DNA of 64,000 bases from Chiua virens (taxonomy: Eukaryota > Basidiomycota > Agaricomycetes > Boletales > Boletaceae), in NCBI GenBank assembly GCA_019787685.1, contig JAHNUO010000003.1, forward strand, positions 1,302,001-1,366,000, given 5' to 3'. The position numbers and the translations under genes were made by a program. Below, piece by piece: positions 1 through 10,636 of the stretch (position 1 is the stretch's first letter; every line of letters begins with the position of its first letter). The notes beneath the pieces are model-generated. The model searched no databases. It worked only from the letters and a program-made list of their open reading frames with translations, and was not told the origin of the DNA.

Positions 1-1069
1 CACTGTGACTGGCGAGCCATGTACATCTTCGGGTTCGGTATGCGTATCGTAAGTTGGGTATCGTCGTTCACCTCCTCCGTGGAATCCAATTCCTCTGGAG
101 AGTCAGACATGGTCGACGTTCGAAGGGAGTTTCGGTGGCTGATAGAAAATGAAACAGTGTTCCAAGACCGAGTGAAGCTGATATCTGCGGAACTTCTGGA
201 TCAGTAACAAAGAATTATTGGCCCAAATGCACGACTCAAAGAGAGGAAATCATGCGTACAGGAACTTATGGTTGAGGTTAGAGTGTGAGACTCGGATTTT
301 CGGTGGGTTCAAATAAACCAATGGGAAAATTCCTCCGCGCAGGCTATGCTGGCAGATAAATGGTAATCGGTCAGCGCACTGCAAAGACGTCGGATGGACA
401 GAGCAATAAGCTCGCACCAACGAACTTACTTACGGGCGTGACGTTACAGGTCACAGTACCTCTTTTGGTAAAGTAGTTGATCATTGCACCGGTGATATTC
501 CACCAAGCCGATTCCAGATAAGTTTCCTCATTGTACTTGTTTCACCCTGACTCGACTGTCATGGGACACGGCAGGTAGACATGCTTCTCGTTTATTATGT
601 GCTACGTTGCAATGGAAGGTACCTCATCATGACGCACTCCGAAACCGCATCGTTATCATTGACAGTCCTGTTGCGGAAATATTTTAAATATCTGATCTTT
701 GTCAGGCTACGCCCTGTCCCTCTCCGTCCAGACGGTCCCTGAAGAGTCCGGTATGCATTTTTCTGAAGTTGGGATCTTCCCCTACAAGTATCAATTGCAG
801 AACGCAGCGAAATACTGAGCCCGGGTAATATTTCTTCAGATCACGTACACTAACGACCAAGAATCAGATACCAAATTTAGTATGTGTAGAAACTGCGTCG
901 CTGCGCTCCCCTTCATGATACTGTTTCAACTTTAGACGGGATTTATTAAACCCTGCATTCAATTCAAGTTGTGGGTACATCAGTTACAGTTACGTCAGGT
1001 AATTGGTGGGGTATGACACGTTGGTTTGGTCATCAACTCATCCAATGAGGAGGCTGTTACTAAGTACTA
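1..1069. other. Gene-free flank upstream of transposon
   Basis: No supported gene. The longest open frame (19-207, plus strand) encodes 62 residues with no recognisable motif and no convincing splice partner. It could be the last exon of a gene that begins outside the window, but nothing shows this. No tRNA-like fold or tandem repeat was seen. Confidence 0.5.
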
Positions 1070-1094
1070 CAGTAGACTCTGATATAACCCATAC
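1070..1094. repeat. Left terminal inverted repeat
   Basis: This 25-bp sequence beginning CAGTAGACTCTGATAT is the exact reverse complement of 3619-3643. It is preceded by TA. The last nine bases (AACCCATAC) are the unit repeated several more times just inside the element. Confidence 0.97.
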
Positions 1095-1229
1095 GGGGTT
1101 TAACCCATACTCTACGATAACCCATACATTTTCAGATATCCCATTTTGGTTTGCAGGGATTTTGACCCCATAACCCATATCTCTGTCGTACCACATAACC
1201 CATACATTTATGACTGCCATAACCCATAT
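1086..1229 (+). repeat. Subterminal AACCCATAC repeat array (left)
   Basis: Six direct copies of AACCCATAY start at 1086, 1102, 1119, 1172, 1197 and 1221. Three further copies lie near the right end: 3573-3581 and 3590-3598 in direct orientation, and 3619-3627 inverted. Repeated subterminal motifs are usual transposase-binding sites in DNA transposons. That role here is inferred. Confidence 0.85.
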
Positions 1230-1332
1230 GTTTAATGGACCAGATGAGATATTTAATTATATAATAATTTTTTTCCCTGCCGAAGATGGCAGGACAGACC
1301 CAAACCATCACCTTCTCAACTTTTCTCACCTT

Positions 1333-3488
1333 ATGAAACCTGTCGAAGTGCTAAAAAAGGGCTTATCCAAGCTTCGTGGCCAGATTCGGGAGCGTAAAGT
1401 GAAACTTGAGGCTGACCTGAAAGCTGGTCGGCCTGTTTCAGAGGCTGATCAGGACTGGCTTGATGGTGATGGAAATTTGGTTGATGAAGAAAGGGTAGTG
1501 GAAGCCTTCGACAAAGCATCAGATTATGAACAGCACCTTGAGAGGTTAAGTTCATGCGACAAGTTGATTGTAGATAAATTGCAAAAGCTTGCAGGAAAGG
1601 TTGCATCAGATCATGTCCCCTCAAAGAAGCGGAAGCGTATGTTTTTCGGGATTGTTGCGTCTTAGCAAACTCAGAATTTCTTGTTTGTAGGTTCAGCTAC
1701 GAACCATGGGGACTCAGATACTCCATCCAATGGCAAGAAACCAATGCCACCCTCCAAGAAAAAAGAGAATGCCACCCTTCAACAACGAATCAACATTCTT
1801 GACTGGCATCGGAACAACAAAGCAACACAACAAGGAACTGTTGATCATTTCAACAAAGTCTATCCGAGCCTCCAGCTCACACAACCCCTAGTTTCATCAT
1901 GGGTCACCAATGATGCGAAGTGGTGAGCTGCATACGAGCGCAGCAAAGACTCTGAACGCTCTTTCAAGAGAATCCGTCAGACAGAACACCCGGAGGTTAC
2001 TGAAATGCTGGAGCTCTGGATTTCGAAGGCGATGGCAGACAATCTGATTCTTACTGGCGAGGTCATACGCCAGAAATGGAAGCAGTTTGCCGACACCGTG
2101 GGTGTACTGGATGACGAGCGTCTCAACCTGAGTGAAGGATGGTTAACATCTTTCAAGGCCTGGAACAGCTTGAAGAATATGAAGCGGTACGGTGAAGCTG
2201 CGTCTGTATCTGCAGACTCTGTTGAGAAGGAGAGACAACGGGTCCAGAAGCTCATCCAGGAGCTCATGCAAAAGGAGGGTTACGAGCCACGGGATATTTT
2301 CAATACTGATGAAACGGCTTTCTTTTACGCGTGAGTTTTTTTTACTCTGACATCGATCTTCAACAAATTTAAATTTTCACTGGCAGTATGACCCCGGATC
2401 GTGGACTCAGTGACAGGAAAAACTCGGGTGTCAAAGGAAAGAAGCATCGGCTCACTTATCTCCTCACAACCAATGCAGATGGATCGAAAAAACTCCCCCC
2501 GCTCATTATTGGCAAATTTCAGAAGCCCCGCGCCTTCAAGAACCATACAGGTTCCCAACTTGGCTTTGATTACCACCACAATGCGAATGCATGGATGACA
2601 TCTGCGATTTATCAGGAGTGGTTGTCGGACTGGGATAGGAAGCTCAAGAATGAGGGACGGAAAGTATTACTTCTGCAGGATAATTTTTCAGGGCACGTCG
2701 TTCCAGCGACCCTCACCAATATTTATGTCATAAACTTCGAGCCGAATCTCACCGCGCATGTCCAGCCAAACGACCAGGGCATAATTCGCTGCTTCAAGGC
2801 CAAATATCGCGCCCGATCCATCCAACGAGCTGTCTCACTTTACGAAACTGGTGTTACTCCTTCTCAAATCTACGACAGAGACCAACTTGAGGCAATGCGG
2901 CTTGCCAAGAAGGCGTGGGACGACGTCGACACAACGGTGATCCGAAACTGCTGGTGTAAAGCGCAGATCCTTCCCAACCTTGACTCGTCACCCCTCACCC
3001 CTCCGTCTTTACCTATCTCGAGGCTACTCTGCACACCGGACCCTGTTGCAGAAGCTGAGAAAGAAGTTTATGAGGCCTTGAACGAGCTTGAGGCGACCGG
3101 GGCGCTTCAACGATCAAACCGGATGACCATCGAGGAGCTCCTTAACCCGGTTGAAGAGGCCCACCACATGTTCCAGGCAACAGACGAAGACATTTACAAC
3201 GCGGTGATGGGTGCGAAAGTGGTGCGGGAAGGGATGGCAGCTGGAGGCCTGGGCGGCAACTTCCAGCCGGACGACGTAGATGACGAACCTGTCAAGCCAA
3301 CTCGCACCCGCATGGAGGCACTCCAGGCCGCACTGATAGTGGAAGAGTACATCAGTGAGTTCGATGGTCCATACGCGCGCAAGGTGGAGTCAGTGCTGCA
3401 CTCACTTGCAAAGCAGACGAGGTTTTTAGACCCGGAGATGAGAGACTTGAAGGACACGAAGCTCACAAGCTATTTCAAACGTACATAG
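1333..3488 (+). pseudogene. Pogo-type transposase with one in-frame stop
   Basis: Three exons are supported by GT-AG introns: 1333-1636, 1691-2330 and 2387-3488 (introns of 54 and 56 nt). An in-frame ATG at 1210 would add 41 residues. The predicted protein of about 680 residues has an acidic/coiled N-terminal region ending in a basic PSKKRKR stretch, a first helix-turn-helix (psq/CENP-B-N type, around ATLQQRINILDWH), a second CENP-B-type helix-turn-helix, then a DDE domain. The catalytic residues are D in NTDET (about 2310), D in LLQDN (about 2680) and D in PNDQG (about 2773), spaced DD30D. A TGA at 1924-1926 follows DAKW. In this family W is normally followed by a charged residue such as R, so a CGA to TGA transition would explain the break. 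A 21-nt intron over it is too short to be credible. The host-encoded C-terminal tail (3000-3488) is intact. Confidence 0.88.
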
Positions 3489-3618
3489 TCTATCTTCAAC
3501 AGTAATACAGTCTTATAGGTAGATAACATCATTTTTAATGTCATTTGTCTGTCCATTTTCGTTCTCGGTCGGAACCCATACTCTGTTATAACCCATACTC
3601 CAAGCCCTATCCCGAACG

Positions 3619-3643
3619 GTATGGGTTATATCAGAGTCTACTG
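3619..3643. repeat. Right terminal inverted repeat
   Basis: Exact reverse complement of 1070-1094, followed by TA. The flank TACTA follows here and also precedes the left end, so the target duplication could be read as TA or as TACTA. Confidence 0.97.
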
Positions 3644-5062
3644 TACTATGGGCATGTGTCATGGACGGGCCGGTCGCTAGACTACTTCCGTGAGACGTCT
3701 GCTGCAACGTGATGGTATTTACTATTGGGTGCCGCACAAATCTCACGAGGGCCTGACCAACGTGCACATACATGTTATGGATATTTACGGACCAATGATA
3801 ATGATCCCCTCAAACCGCTGCCAGTGAATCGAACACATCTTCGGACTTGTCAGTGGGTCCTGGTTATCGGGCCGTTGTCCGAGCATATTTTTTGACAATC
3901 TAGCATGGCCCAGAGCTATGTAGTTCTCTGTAGCGGCCCGGGGTGACGCCACTGATCATGACATCCAGGTTGAAGCGGTCTGTGATCTGTTATCGTGTAC
4001 GGCTCACTGACGGCGTTCCAAGTTATAAACGCGAAACAGGGTGAGCCAATATGCCGGAATCTCGCCCCCTGCTGTTCTCCCGGACTTGTGGTTCGATCTT
4101 GCCATTTCAAGTAGCAACTATTCAAGCATTTTTTCTTCCGCACTCAACGTCATTGGATCCCCGCCCCATAGTGTAACACGTCACAATTGAAATGCTTAGC
4201 AGACTTTTAAATCCACAGGAATGGGACACTCGAAACAGACGGCGACGAGCCCACACTCGCCGCACGATACGTAGATGGAATGTGATGATGTCGTGAGGCG
4301 AGTCATGTACTGTCACCTCACGTGCAATATCCTAAAGCACAGGCTAGTAACCGATTCAATGACGTCGGGGACAATTCATGGCGCAGTCTTTATTCCTACT
4401 ACGTCAGCAGTCAGTTCCAAGTGCGGATATTTTTTCGGAAGCCAGTATTCTGCACAACTTCAAAGCGGACTCACCAAAGTCCTGCATCTAGCACACACTC
4501 TTACCACTCTAACTTGTCTTCCACCTCTCGGAGGAAGCATAAACCATTGGCATACGGATATATTATCTACAGTCCGCGCCAGGGCTTCCGAGTAAGAGAT
4601 GATGAATTTAGTTACCGGTCGTCCGGTGCTGTGGATGAAACAGTCTAAGTACCAATACTGATATATATGGTTGTATGATGTAGCATGAACCAGGAAGGGA
4701 TAACTTGAACGCACGGTGGAGATCGGTCATGAAATCCATTGAATGAGTCTGTGACAACCAGAGTATATTGGCGGAGCTTGCCAGTGGATGGAGCACAGTC
4801 AAGTGCTGGTTTTGCCAGTGTGATTGAAGCATAGCATTGGATATTGAAGAGGCGTGTACTATGACCCCAGTCCGACGACTGAGATTTTGGTCTTAGGCTA
4901 AACCTACATATTCCAACAGTTACGGTCCTTATTGACTTATCATAAGTAGGGTTCGTGAGACCGTGTAGTATCCTAGGATGCTATCTAAGTTACAGCTGAC
5001 AACCAAATAAGTGATGGCTAAACCAACAAGTCGTAATAGTATACGGAGCCTTGTATAAGTCT
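3644..5062. other. Gene-free spacer, 1.4 kb
   Basis: No coding region could be supported. The open frames here (for example 4275-4595 and 4322-4648, plus) overlap one another in different frames, lack recognisable domains and do not join through splice sites. No further transposon ends with the CAGTAGACT signature were found. It is probably non-coding or the decayed remains of unknown sequence. Confidence 0.5.
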
Positions 5063-7087
5063 CTATGCATCGGGAATGATGTCTCCGTCGGCATCCACAT
5101 CACCATCCCACAGGTCTTCCTCTTCCTCTTCTTTAAACACAGGTGGTGGCGAAGAACACATTGGATAATCTTCAGAATACGTAAGTGGGTCGTTTTGGAT
5201 GGAGGATTGCTCTTCTTGCTCTTCGTACTCTTGTCGAGTGCGGCGTTGAACGCGGTTGAGCACAAAGTCCAACTGAAGATAATTGGAGTCATCGTTGGCA
5301 AATTTGCGATGCCTCCGGTCTTGGATATGCTGTTAAATGTTGAGAGCGCGAACAGGAAGGTCCGCACATAAAATACGCACATGATCAAAATCCTCGAACT
5401 TTACCCTACAACTTTCACAATATCCAGGTTTGCTGCCTTCATCGCGCTTGGGCAGCCTCAGGGTATTTGTACTGCGACTCTTTCTAAGGAGCGTGCCGGG
5501 TCGGTCAGGAATGCAATCCGGTGGCCCCATGGCGCCAGGCCGTCGGCTCGGATTGTCCTTTCCAGTGGTCAAAGCAGACACTTTGCGCGAGGTGATGATT
5601 TGTTGTTGGATTCGCCCACGTAAGTTTGCAGGCAGCTCAAGAGCTCGAAGGGCACCGCCAGTAGCGGACGTAGTTCCCGTTGCCGAAGTGATCCCGACGC
5701 TATTACCGGAAGCCGCGATATAAGCACTAGTCGATGCGAGGTATCCAGATGCATTGGCCGAAGCCTGCGTGTCCGGAAAGGTAGCGTCCAAGTCAACAAA
5801 ATCATCCAACCCTGCGTTTGCGACCTGACGGTGCAGATTTTGCATTGACACGGAGCGTCGAAGGTCGCCTGTTTTGCGAGCAAGGAGTTGTGCTTGAGCG
5901 TGCTTCTTCCGCCTCAGCTCCTTCACCCGTTGTCTCTCCGTCTCCTTATCCAGTTCCAGGTGTCGGGTCTTTTCCCATCGACGTCGTTCCCTTTCATCAA
6001 ACTCGATGAATGGACCTCGGGAATGCGGGTGGCAATAGAGAATAGGCCAGGCACCGCGTTCCTTTCCGTCGCGACTCTTTTGAATGGGATACTCGAGAGC
6101 GTGAAGCGTTGCTAGCTCCTGCTTCGCATCCTCCACCAAAACAAAATAGCTAGCTTTCGAGAAGTATCGGAAATCATGACGTTTCTGAGTAGGATCACGT
6201 TCTGTGGTTCCGTGCAAACGTTCCGATGCAAGCAAGCGAGTGAGATTTCGTTGACTTGTGGAGGCCGTAGGTGTTTGGGCAACCGGTGGATGTTTGTTGG
6301 TAGTGGGTGCAGGGACATCGCATCGCTCCAATATACTATCTAGCTTGGCGGTAGTCCAGATCTTCATCTCGAATGCTTGGGCTTTCTCCACGAGGTTAAA
6401 GTTCTGCGTATTGCTATCCTCAGCGATACTGATGAAAATATCAATTAAGTATCAGTGTATCAAATACTTATTCCGATCTTACCGTCCTTTGAGCTTTATA
6501 GGACTCTTGAGCAATGCAGATACACGGGAGACCGCACCGCGTGATTTACGTGCATTCTCTTTATTAGAGGGGGCATCTTCCGCGTTCACTGCTTGATTGG
6601 TGATTAAGTGGGTAATCTCGTTTGAAAAGAAGTCTTCGACACGCTAGTTGACGCGCAATCAGTCACCGGTTGGAAAAGATAAACCTGAGAAGCGTACAGC
6701 ATCAAGCTGAATAACCCTGGAAGCCAAGGAGCTCCTTAACGCTGCCGCATCTGGATCGAGCTGATCGAGATCGAAGTAGAACACCCATGAGGGGAATGCC
6801 CGAGTATACTTGATACGAAACTCGTTTTTCGCTACTTCGCGCGCCTGCCGTCTCTGTTCCTTGTCCTTGCGCTCTTCATCCAGAAGAGTTGTAGTGGCTG
6901 ATTCGGTGAGATTCGCCTTCACGCGCTTGGAAGTGGCCGGCACGGCGAGCACGTCTCCAGTAGGCTCTGGAGAGCGTGGCCGTTTGAAAGATGTTGAGGG
7001 AGTCCGGGGCTTTGAGGGCGAGTTTCCGGCTAACTGTTGGAGATGCTGGCGGGTACCAAGAGGACGACGATTGAGGGTAGTGGCCAT
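5063..7087 (-). CDS. dbf4: Dbf4-type regulatory subunit of Cdc7 kinase
   Basis: Activator subunit of the Dbf4-dependent kinase, which phosphorylates the MCM helicase to start DNA replication in the nucleus. Exons on the minus strand: 7087-6698, 6643-6483, 6428-5381, 5329-5063, with introns of 54, 54 and 51 nt; 621 residues. All three Dbf4 signatures are visible. Motif N (BRCT-like) runs from about residue 88 to 155, with RVEDFFSNEITHLIT created exactly by splicing intron 1. Motif M is near 270-325 (YFVLVEDA, then HALEYP and PFIEF). The C-terminal Dbf4 zinc finger near 522-548 (YCESC, FEDFDHH, then RRHRKFA) is completed by splicing intron 3. The start ATG opens a basic, Ser/Pro-rich N-terminus. 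A transposon derivative sits 250 bp upstream of the start codon and could affect expression (inference). Confidence 0.93.
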
Positions 7088-7335
7088 TAGTATTGTGAAG
7101 CTGAAGACGTATATCCAACCAAGTAACCTGTAACCGCTGGGCTAGTATGGAACAATGGCCTTGTTGACGGCCTCGCAAAACCGTGCGCTGAGTGGACAAG
7201 ATCGATGCTGGTTGTTGAGAGCGCGTTTCAATGAGCCATAGCTAATAAACGTCTTAATTCTCACGCAACGACGACACGCGCCGACGCGCCTCGCTAGCCA
7301 CACGCGTCATAGGAATTCAACGATACTTAGGTATA

Positions 7336-8073
7336 CAGTCGACTCATAACCGATGCCATTTGGGAAAGGCCTTGGAGTATGGGTTATCACGGTGTACGGA
7401 TTTCGAGTGAAAGCAAAATTGGGCAGACAAATGTCATTAAAAATGATGGTATCGACATATAAACGGTCATCACTGGTCAATAAGTTTTGAAACCTCGTTT
7501 CATGGGTACATGTCGGCCCGATAGCCTGATATTTGTCGTCTGCATCGTCCGAGCCACCATTGGTGGTCCTGGCACCCCCAGCGTGCGTGCTTGGCACCGC
7601 TTGTTGTGTTGTCGATGGCGCTAGCTCACAGCGGGAAGGGATAGGCAGATGGTCGCAACGGGTATGCCAGCCTTCCTCGCCCCGTCGCCACATGGCACAG
7701 GGATACGCGATAGAGGTTGCGTGGGCCACGTCGCATGCCTCGTCGTCGATGTCCTCTGCATGTCCTTAAAGTCTCACCGGCACCCTCGTCCCTGTCGTGT
7801 TGCAAAGGGATGGGCGATGGGCGCGTCGCCGTAGATGAGATTTGCCGCTGAACTGCGTAAGTTGGCCCGCAGTGGAATTAGCCATAAGGTTGGTATTAGT
7901 GACCTTCTGGAGCGTGCGGACAAGTCCGGAAAGTGCATTCCGCGAAAACAATAAAAAAAAACTGAAAAATAATGATATGTTATGTATAGGGGTCGAAATC
8001 CCTGCAAACCAAAATGGGAGATAGGAAATCGTATGGGTTGTCGCAGAGTATGTGGCTATATCAGAGTCGGCTG
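7336..8073 (-). mobile_element. Non-autonomous derivative of the pogo element
   Basis: This 738-bp element is flanked by TA on both sides (7334-7335, 8074-8075). Its ends begin CAGTCGACTC and, on the other strand, CAGCCGACTCTGATATAG, degenerate versions of the 25-bp repeats of the 1070-3643 element. About 125 bp at the low-coordinate end matches the reverse complement of the 3' end of that element, including the TTTGGAGTATGGGTTAT-like and GACAAATG..ATTAAAAATGATG segments. About 100 bp at the high-coordinate end matches its 5' end, including CATTTTGGTTTGCAGGGATTT. The copy is therefore inverted relative to the full element. The roughly 500-bp core has no recognisable transposase and no obvious match to the full copy, so this is a deletion/replacement derivative that would need transposase in trans. 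Confidence 0.88.
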
Positions 8074-8162
8074 TAGTCAGATAGCAAGACAATTTGTGGG
8101 TAGAATTAGATTCGTTGGTTGATGGAATGATACATGAGGACAGCATTAAAAACGGTGGAAAA

Positions 8163-10277
8163 CTAATTGAGATCCCTGAGTGCGTGTCTATCTAGATTAT
8201 CCGTAATAGTGTCGCCTTCAACTGGCAAACAGAAAGGAGCTCGCCCTAGCGGAGCTTTGGTAAAGTCGCCCATTGTTACTGCATCTTGTCTCTTCTCTGG
8301 TACCTCACAAGGGACCTGAAGATAATTTTGAGGTGGCGAGAGGGGAGAGGATGGTGTGAAAAGGAAACCACGCTGAATGGAAGAAAGGAGAGTTGTAATA
8401 GGTGTACTAGGCATGTCTTTTTCCTGAAGAATAGCCACAGGTCCCGGTTGATTCTCACCTACATCGGTTGACCCGGACAGAGTCATTGGAGCGGGCGCAT
8501 TCTGACCTTCCGAATCCACGGAATGCGGCGTGCGATCTGGGGACGGTGGTAAGGGTATTTCCATAGGTGAGGTCGAGGGGCTGGGGGGTAAAGGAACGAG
8601 CGTCGGAGATGTCTCCTTCCGCTCAGCTTTAAGCAAAGGACGTGTGCCCTTCTGCAAATTTCCTGCGGGACGCCGCAGGGGTGGCCCTCCAGTGGGATTA
8701 CTCTTTTCAACCTTCACCGACGGTTTACGAGGGATGATAAGGGGGACCGTTTTAGCTGGTCCGTTGGTTGGTTTGGTGGAGACTGAGACTGATTGAGTGC
8801 TCTCAAAAACCTTCCGACCGACAGCCAACTTCCCAGGGGCCGCTTGTTCAGCCTTTCGGTTGGTAGGAAGTCTGGGGCGAGGTTTTTCGGCAGTGCTGTC
8901 TGGTCTGTCCAGCGGAGCAGTTGAGGGTGCCATCACAGCTACTTGTTCAGAAGAGGACCCACTCGGGGCGGGTACGGGTGGGAGCGGTATCCTTTTAGCA
9001 CCATTCCCGGGCACTTTAAGCCGATCAAAAGGTGGATTCAGCTTCATTTGGTTGGGAGGTGGCCGCTGAGGACCTCCACTTCGAACAGGTTGACCCCGAG
9101 CAACAGCAGGTGGGGGATGTTGCATAACTTGACGTGCAGGCGCAGATGGCGGTACTGCACAGCGTTGCGCTGCGCTGGAAGATTGTACATTGATATGCAG
9201 ACTGGGCGGCTGAGAGGGGTCACGCTGCATTTGGGACGTGGTTCTTTGCCGAGGGCCACGAACCTCGACGACGCTTGAAGGGCCGTGGATACCTGGCCGT
9301 TGTCGTGAGCTGTGGCCTGTGTCCTCTGTGGTTGGACGAGTAGGAGGTTTAGAATGTGATGAACTTGCAGGGCGTTGACCCACATCCGCCGTTCCGTTGT
9401 TTGCGCGGCTAGAAGGCCTGCTGGTTTGTTTGTGACCTAGATTAGAGGTGACATGGGTTCCCGAAGAGCCGGTCTGGATATCAAGGTATTTTTTGATCAC
9501 GGGGGTAAGGGGCATTATGAAGCTTGAAGACTCTTTCAGTCGCAACACACAAGGAAAGTCGCACCAACTTACCTTTCTACCCGTGCGGGCATCAACACTT
9601 TGTAAGCTTTGAAAACTTCCTTGCTCGCCTTTCGAACGTCTGCGCTGGCATCACGTGCTGTCAACTTGATAAAGTCTTCGACGATACGGGCCCGAGTCTC
9701 CTTTTCCAGGTCAGGAGGATTGAAACAATTGAGACAAGCCAAGATGCCTTCTGCAGCCGTTAGACGAGGAAAGACGGACTTGTGATGGGCCAACTCGGCG
9801 AGGAAGGGTAAGAGAGATGGGAGACGAGTGTGCTGGATGACGGCAAGGACGCAGTTCCTAGCGCGTGAGGTGAAGACTTTGTTCGTCCGACCGCACAGAA
9901 CTAGTAATGTCGGAAAGAACTGGGATACCAACGGCTCGAAAGACGGGCCCAGTCCAGTGGCTAACGCCATGACGAGCTCGACTGCAGTGCCGGACAACCT
10001 ACTACGCTCGGAATTCAGAGCGCTGTTTAATGGTCTGGACATCGAACGAATGCCGGCGACCATTTCAGAAGGGAATTCGCAGCCGCCAATGCTGAATAAT
10101 CGTTTCAGCTGCGAGATTCCCTGTGTGATTGTGTCCCATGTATCTTCGGTCTCATCGAGTGCGACCTTCTTGCGTATTGTGTCGATTTCAGTTCTGAGAG
10201 TTTCTGGAGAATCACACTGTAGGAGTGTTAGCAGTATTTCTCAGATATATGATGAGCCTCACCGTCGTTATTGACAT
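8163..10277 (-). CDS. CLASP N-terminal (TOG-like) domain protein
   Basis: Probable microtubule-associated protein with one HEAT/TOG-type array. Minus-strand exons: 10277-10263, 10216-9573, 9522-8163 (introns 46 and 50 nt); 672 residues. The first exon encodes only five residues. Residues 6-220 form the CLASP-N-like helical repeat array (RLSGTAVELVMALATGLG, FFPTLLVLCGRTNKVFTSRA, ACLNCFNPPDLEKE, TARDASADVRKASK). The remaining 450 residues are Pro/Ser/Thr-rich and low complexity (PPSPSTSP type), with no second TOG. Classical CLASP proteins have several TOG arrays and exceed 1000 residues, so this is a short, single-array form. The family match to CLASP-N is strong, but the exact orthologue is uncertain. 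Its neighbour beyond RPS18 is a CLIP-170 homologue, a known partner class of CLASPs. Confidence 0.82.
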
Positions 10278-10636
10278 TGAACTGGTAAGTAGATCGAGTG
10301 TAGGAAGAAGGAATGGGTGAATCTCATGTAGTCATTCGAACTTGGTAGCTTGGCGCGTCTTGGACGTGACGCAGTGCCACACCACGTGATCGGGTTTGCC
10401 GGCATTTGCCGGGAAATTGAAACTCCGTCTCTCGAACCGAGCATCTCAGAGAACCACCGACGACGTTGTCGACATCCTCAAGATTGATTCGACCAAGGTG
10501 AGCGCATTTTCACGGCATGGAAGGGTTTTGGTAGTGGCCGGCTTGCTGTACCGAACTCGTGGCTCGACGAAGATCGATCTTTCCGCTGGATGTGCATGTC
10601 TGGGTTCTGATTACCTCTAGCCTAGGCACCTTCATT
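10278..10636. promoter_or_regulatory. Divergent promoter region, CLASP-like / RPS18
   Basis: This 359-bp interval lies between the start codons of two divergently transcribed genes and must contain both promoters. Small open frames inside it (10396-10620) have no domain and end before the RPS18 start. No TATA box stands out. Confidence 0.5.

Larger units (their letters stand above)
1070..3643 (+). mobile_element. Pogo/Tigger-type DNA transposon, 2574 bp
   Basis: A complete cut-and-paste element of the Tc1/mariner superfamily, pogo branch. It starts CAGTAGACT and ends in the exact inverse, giving perfect 25-bp terminal inverted repeats. It is flanked by TA on both sides (1068-1069 and 3644-3645), the target duplication typical of the family. 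CAGT ends and TA targets are established pogo/Fot hallmarks. Inside are subterminal AACCCATAC repeats near both ends and a three-exon transposase with a DDD catalytic triad. One in-frame TGA breaks the transposase, so this copy is probably not autonomous as it stands. A shorter relative in inverse orientation lies at 7336-8073. The perfect inverted repeats suggest recent activity (inference). Confidence 0.93.

Noticed and set aside
1923..1943. Possible 21-nt intron (GTGAGC to GCGCAG) that would skip the transposase TGA
   Set aside because: Far shorter than any other intron in the window and too short for known spliceosomal introns.
7533..7834. Open frames inside the transposon derivative
   Set aside because: No domain, overlapping frames on both strands, no splice partners; judged non-coding.
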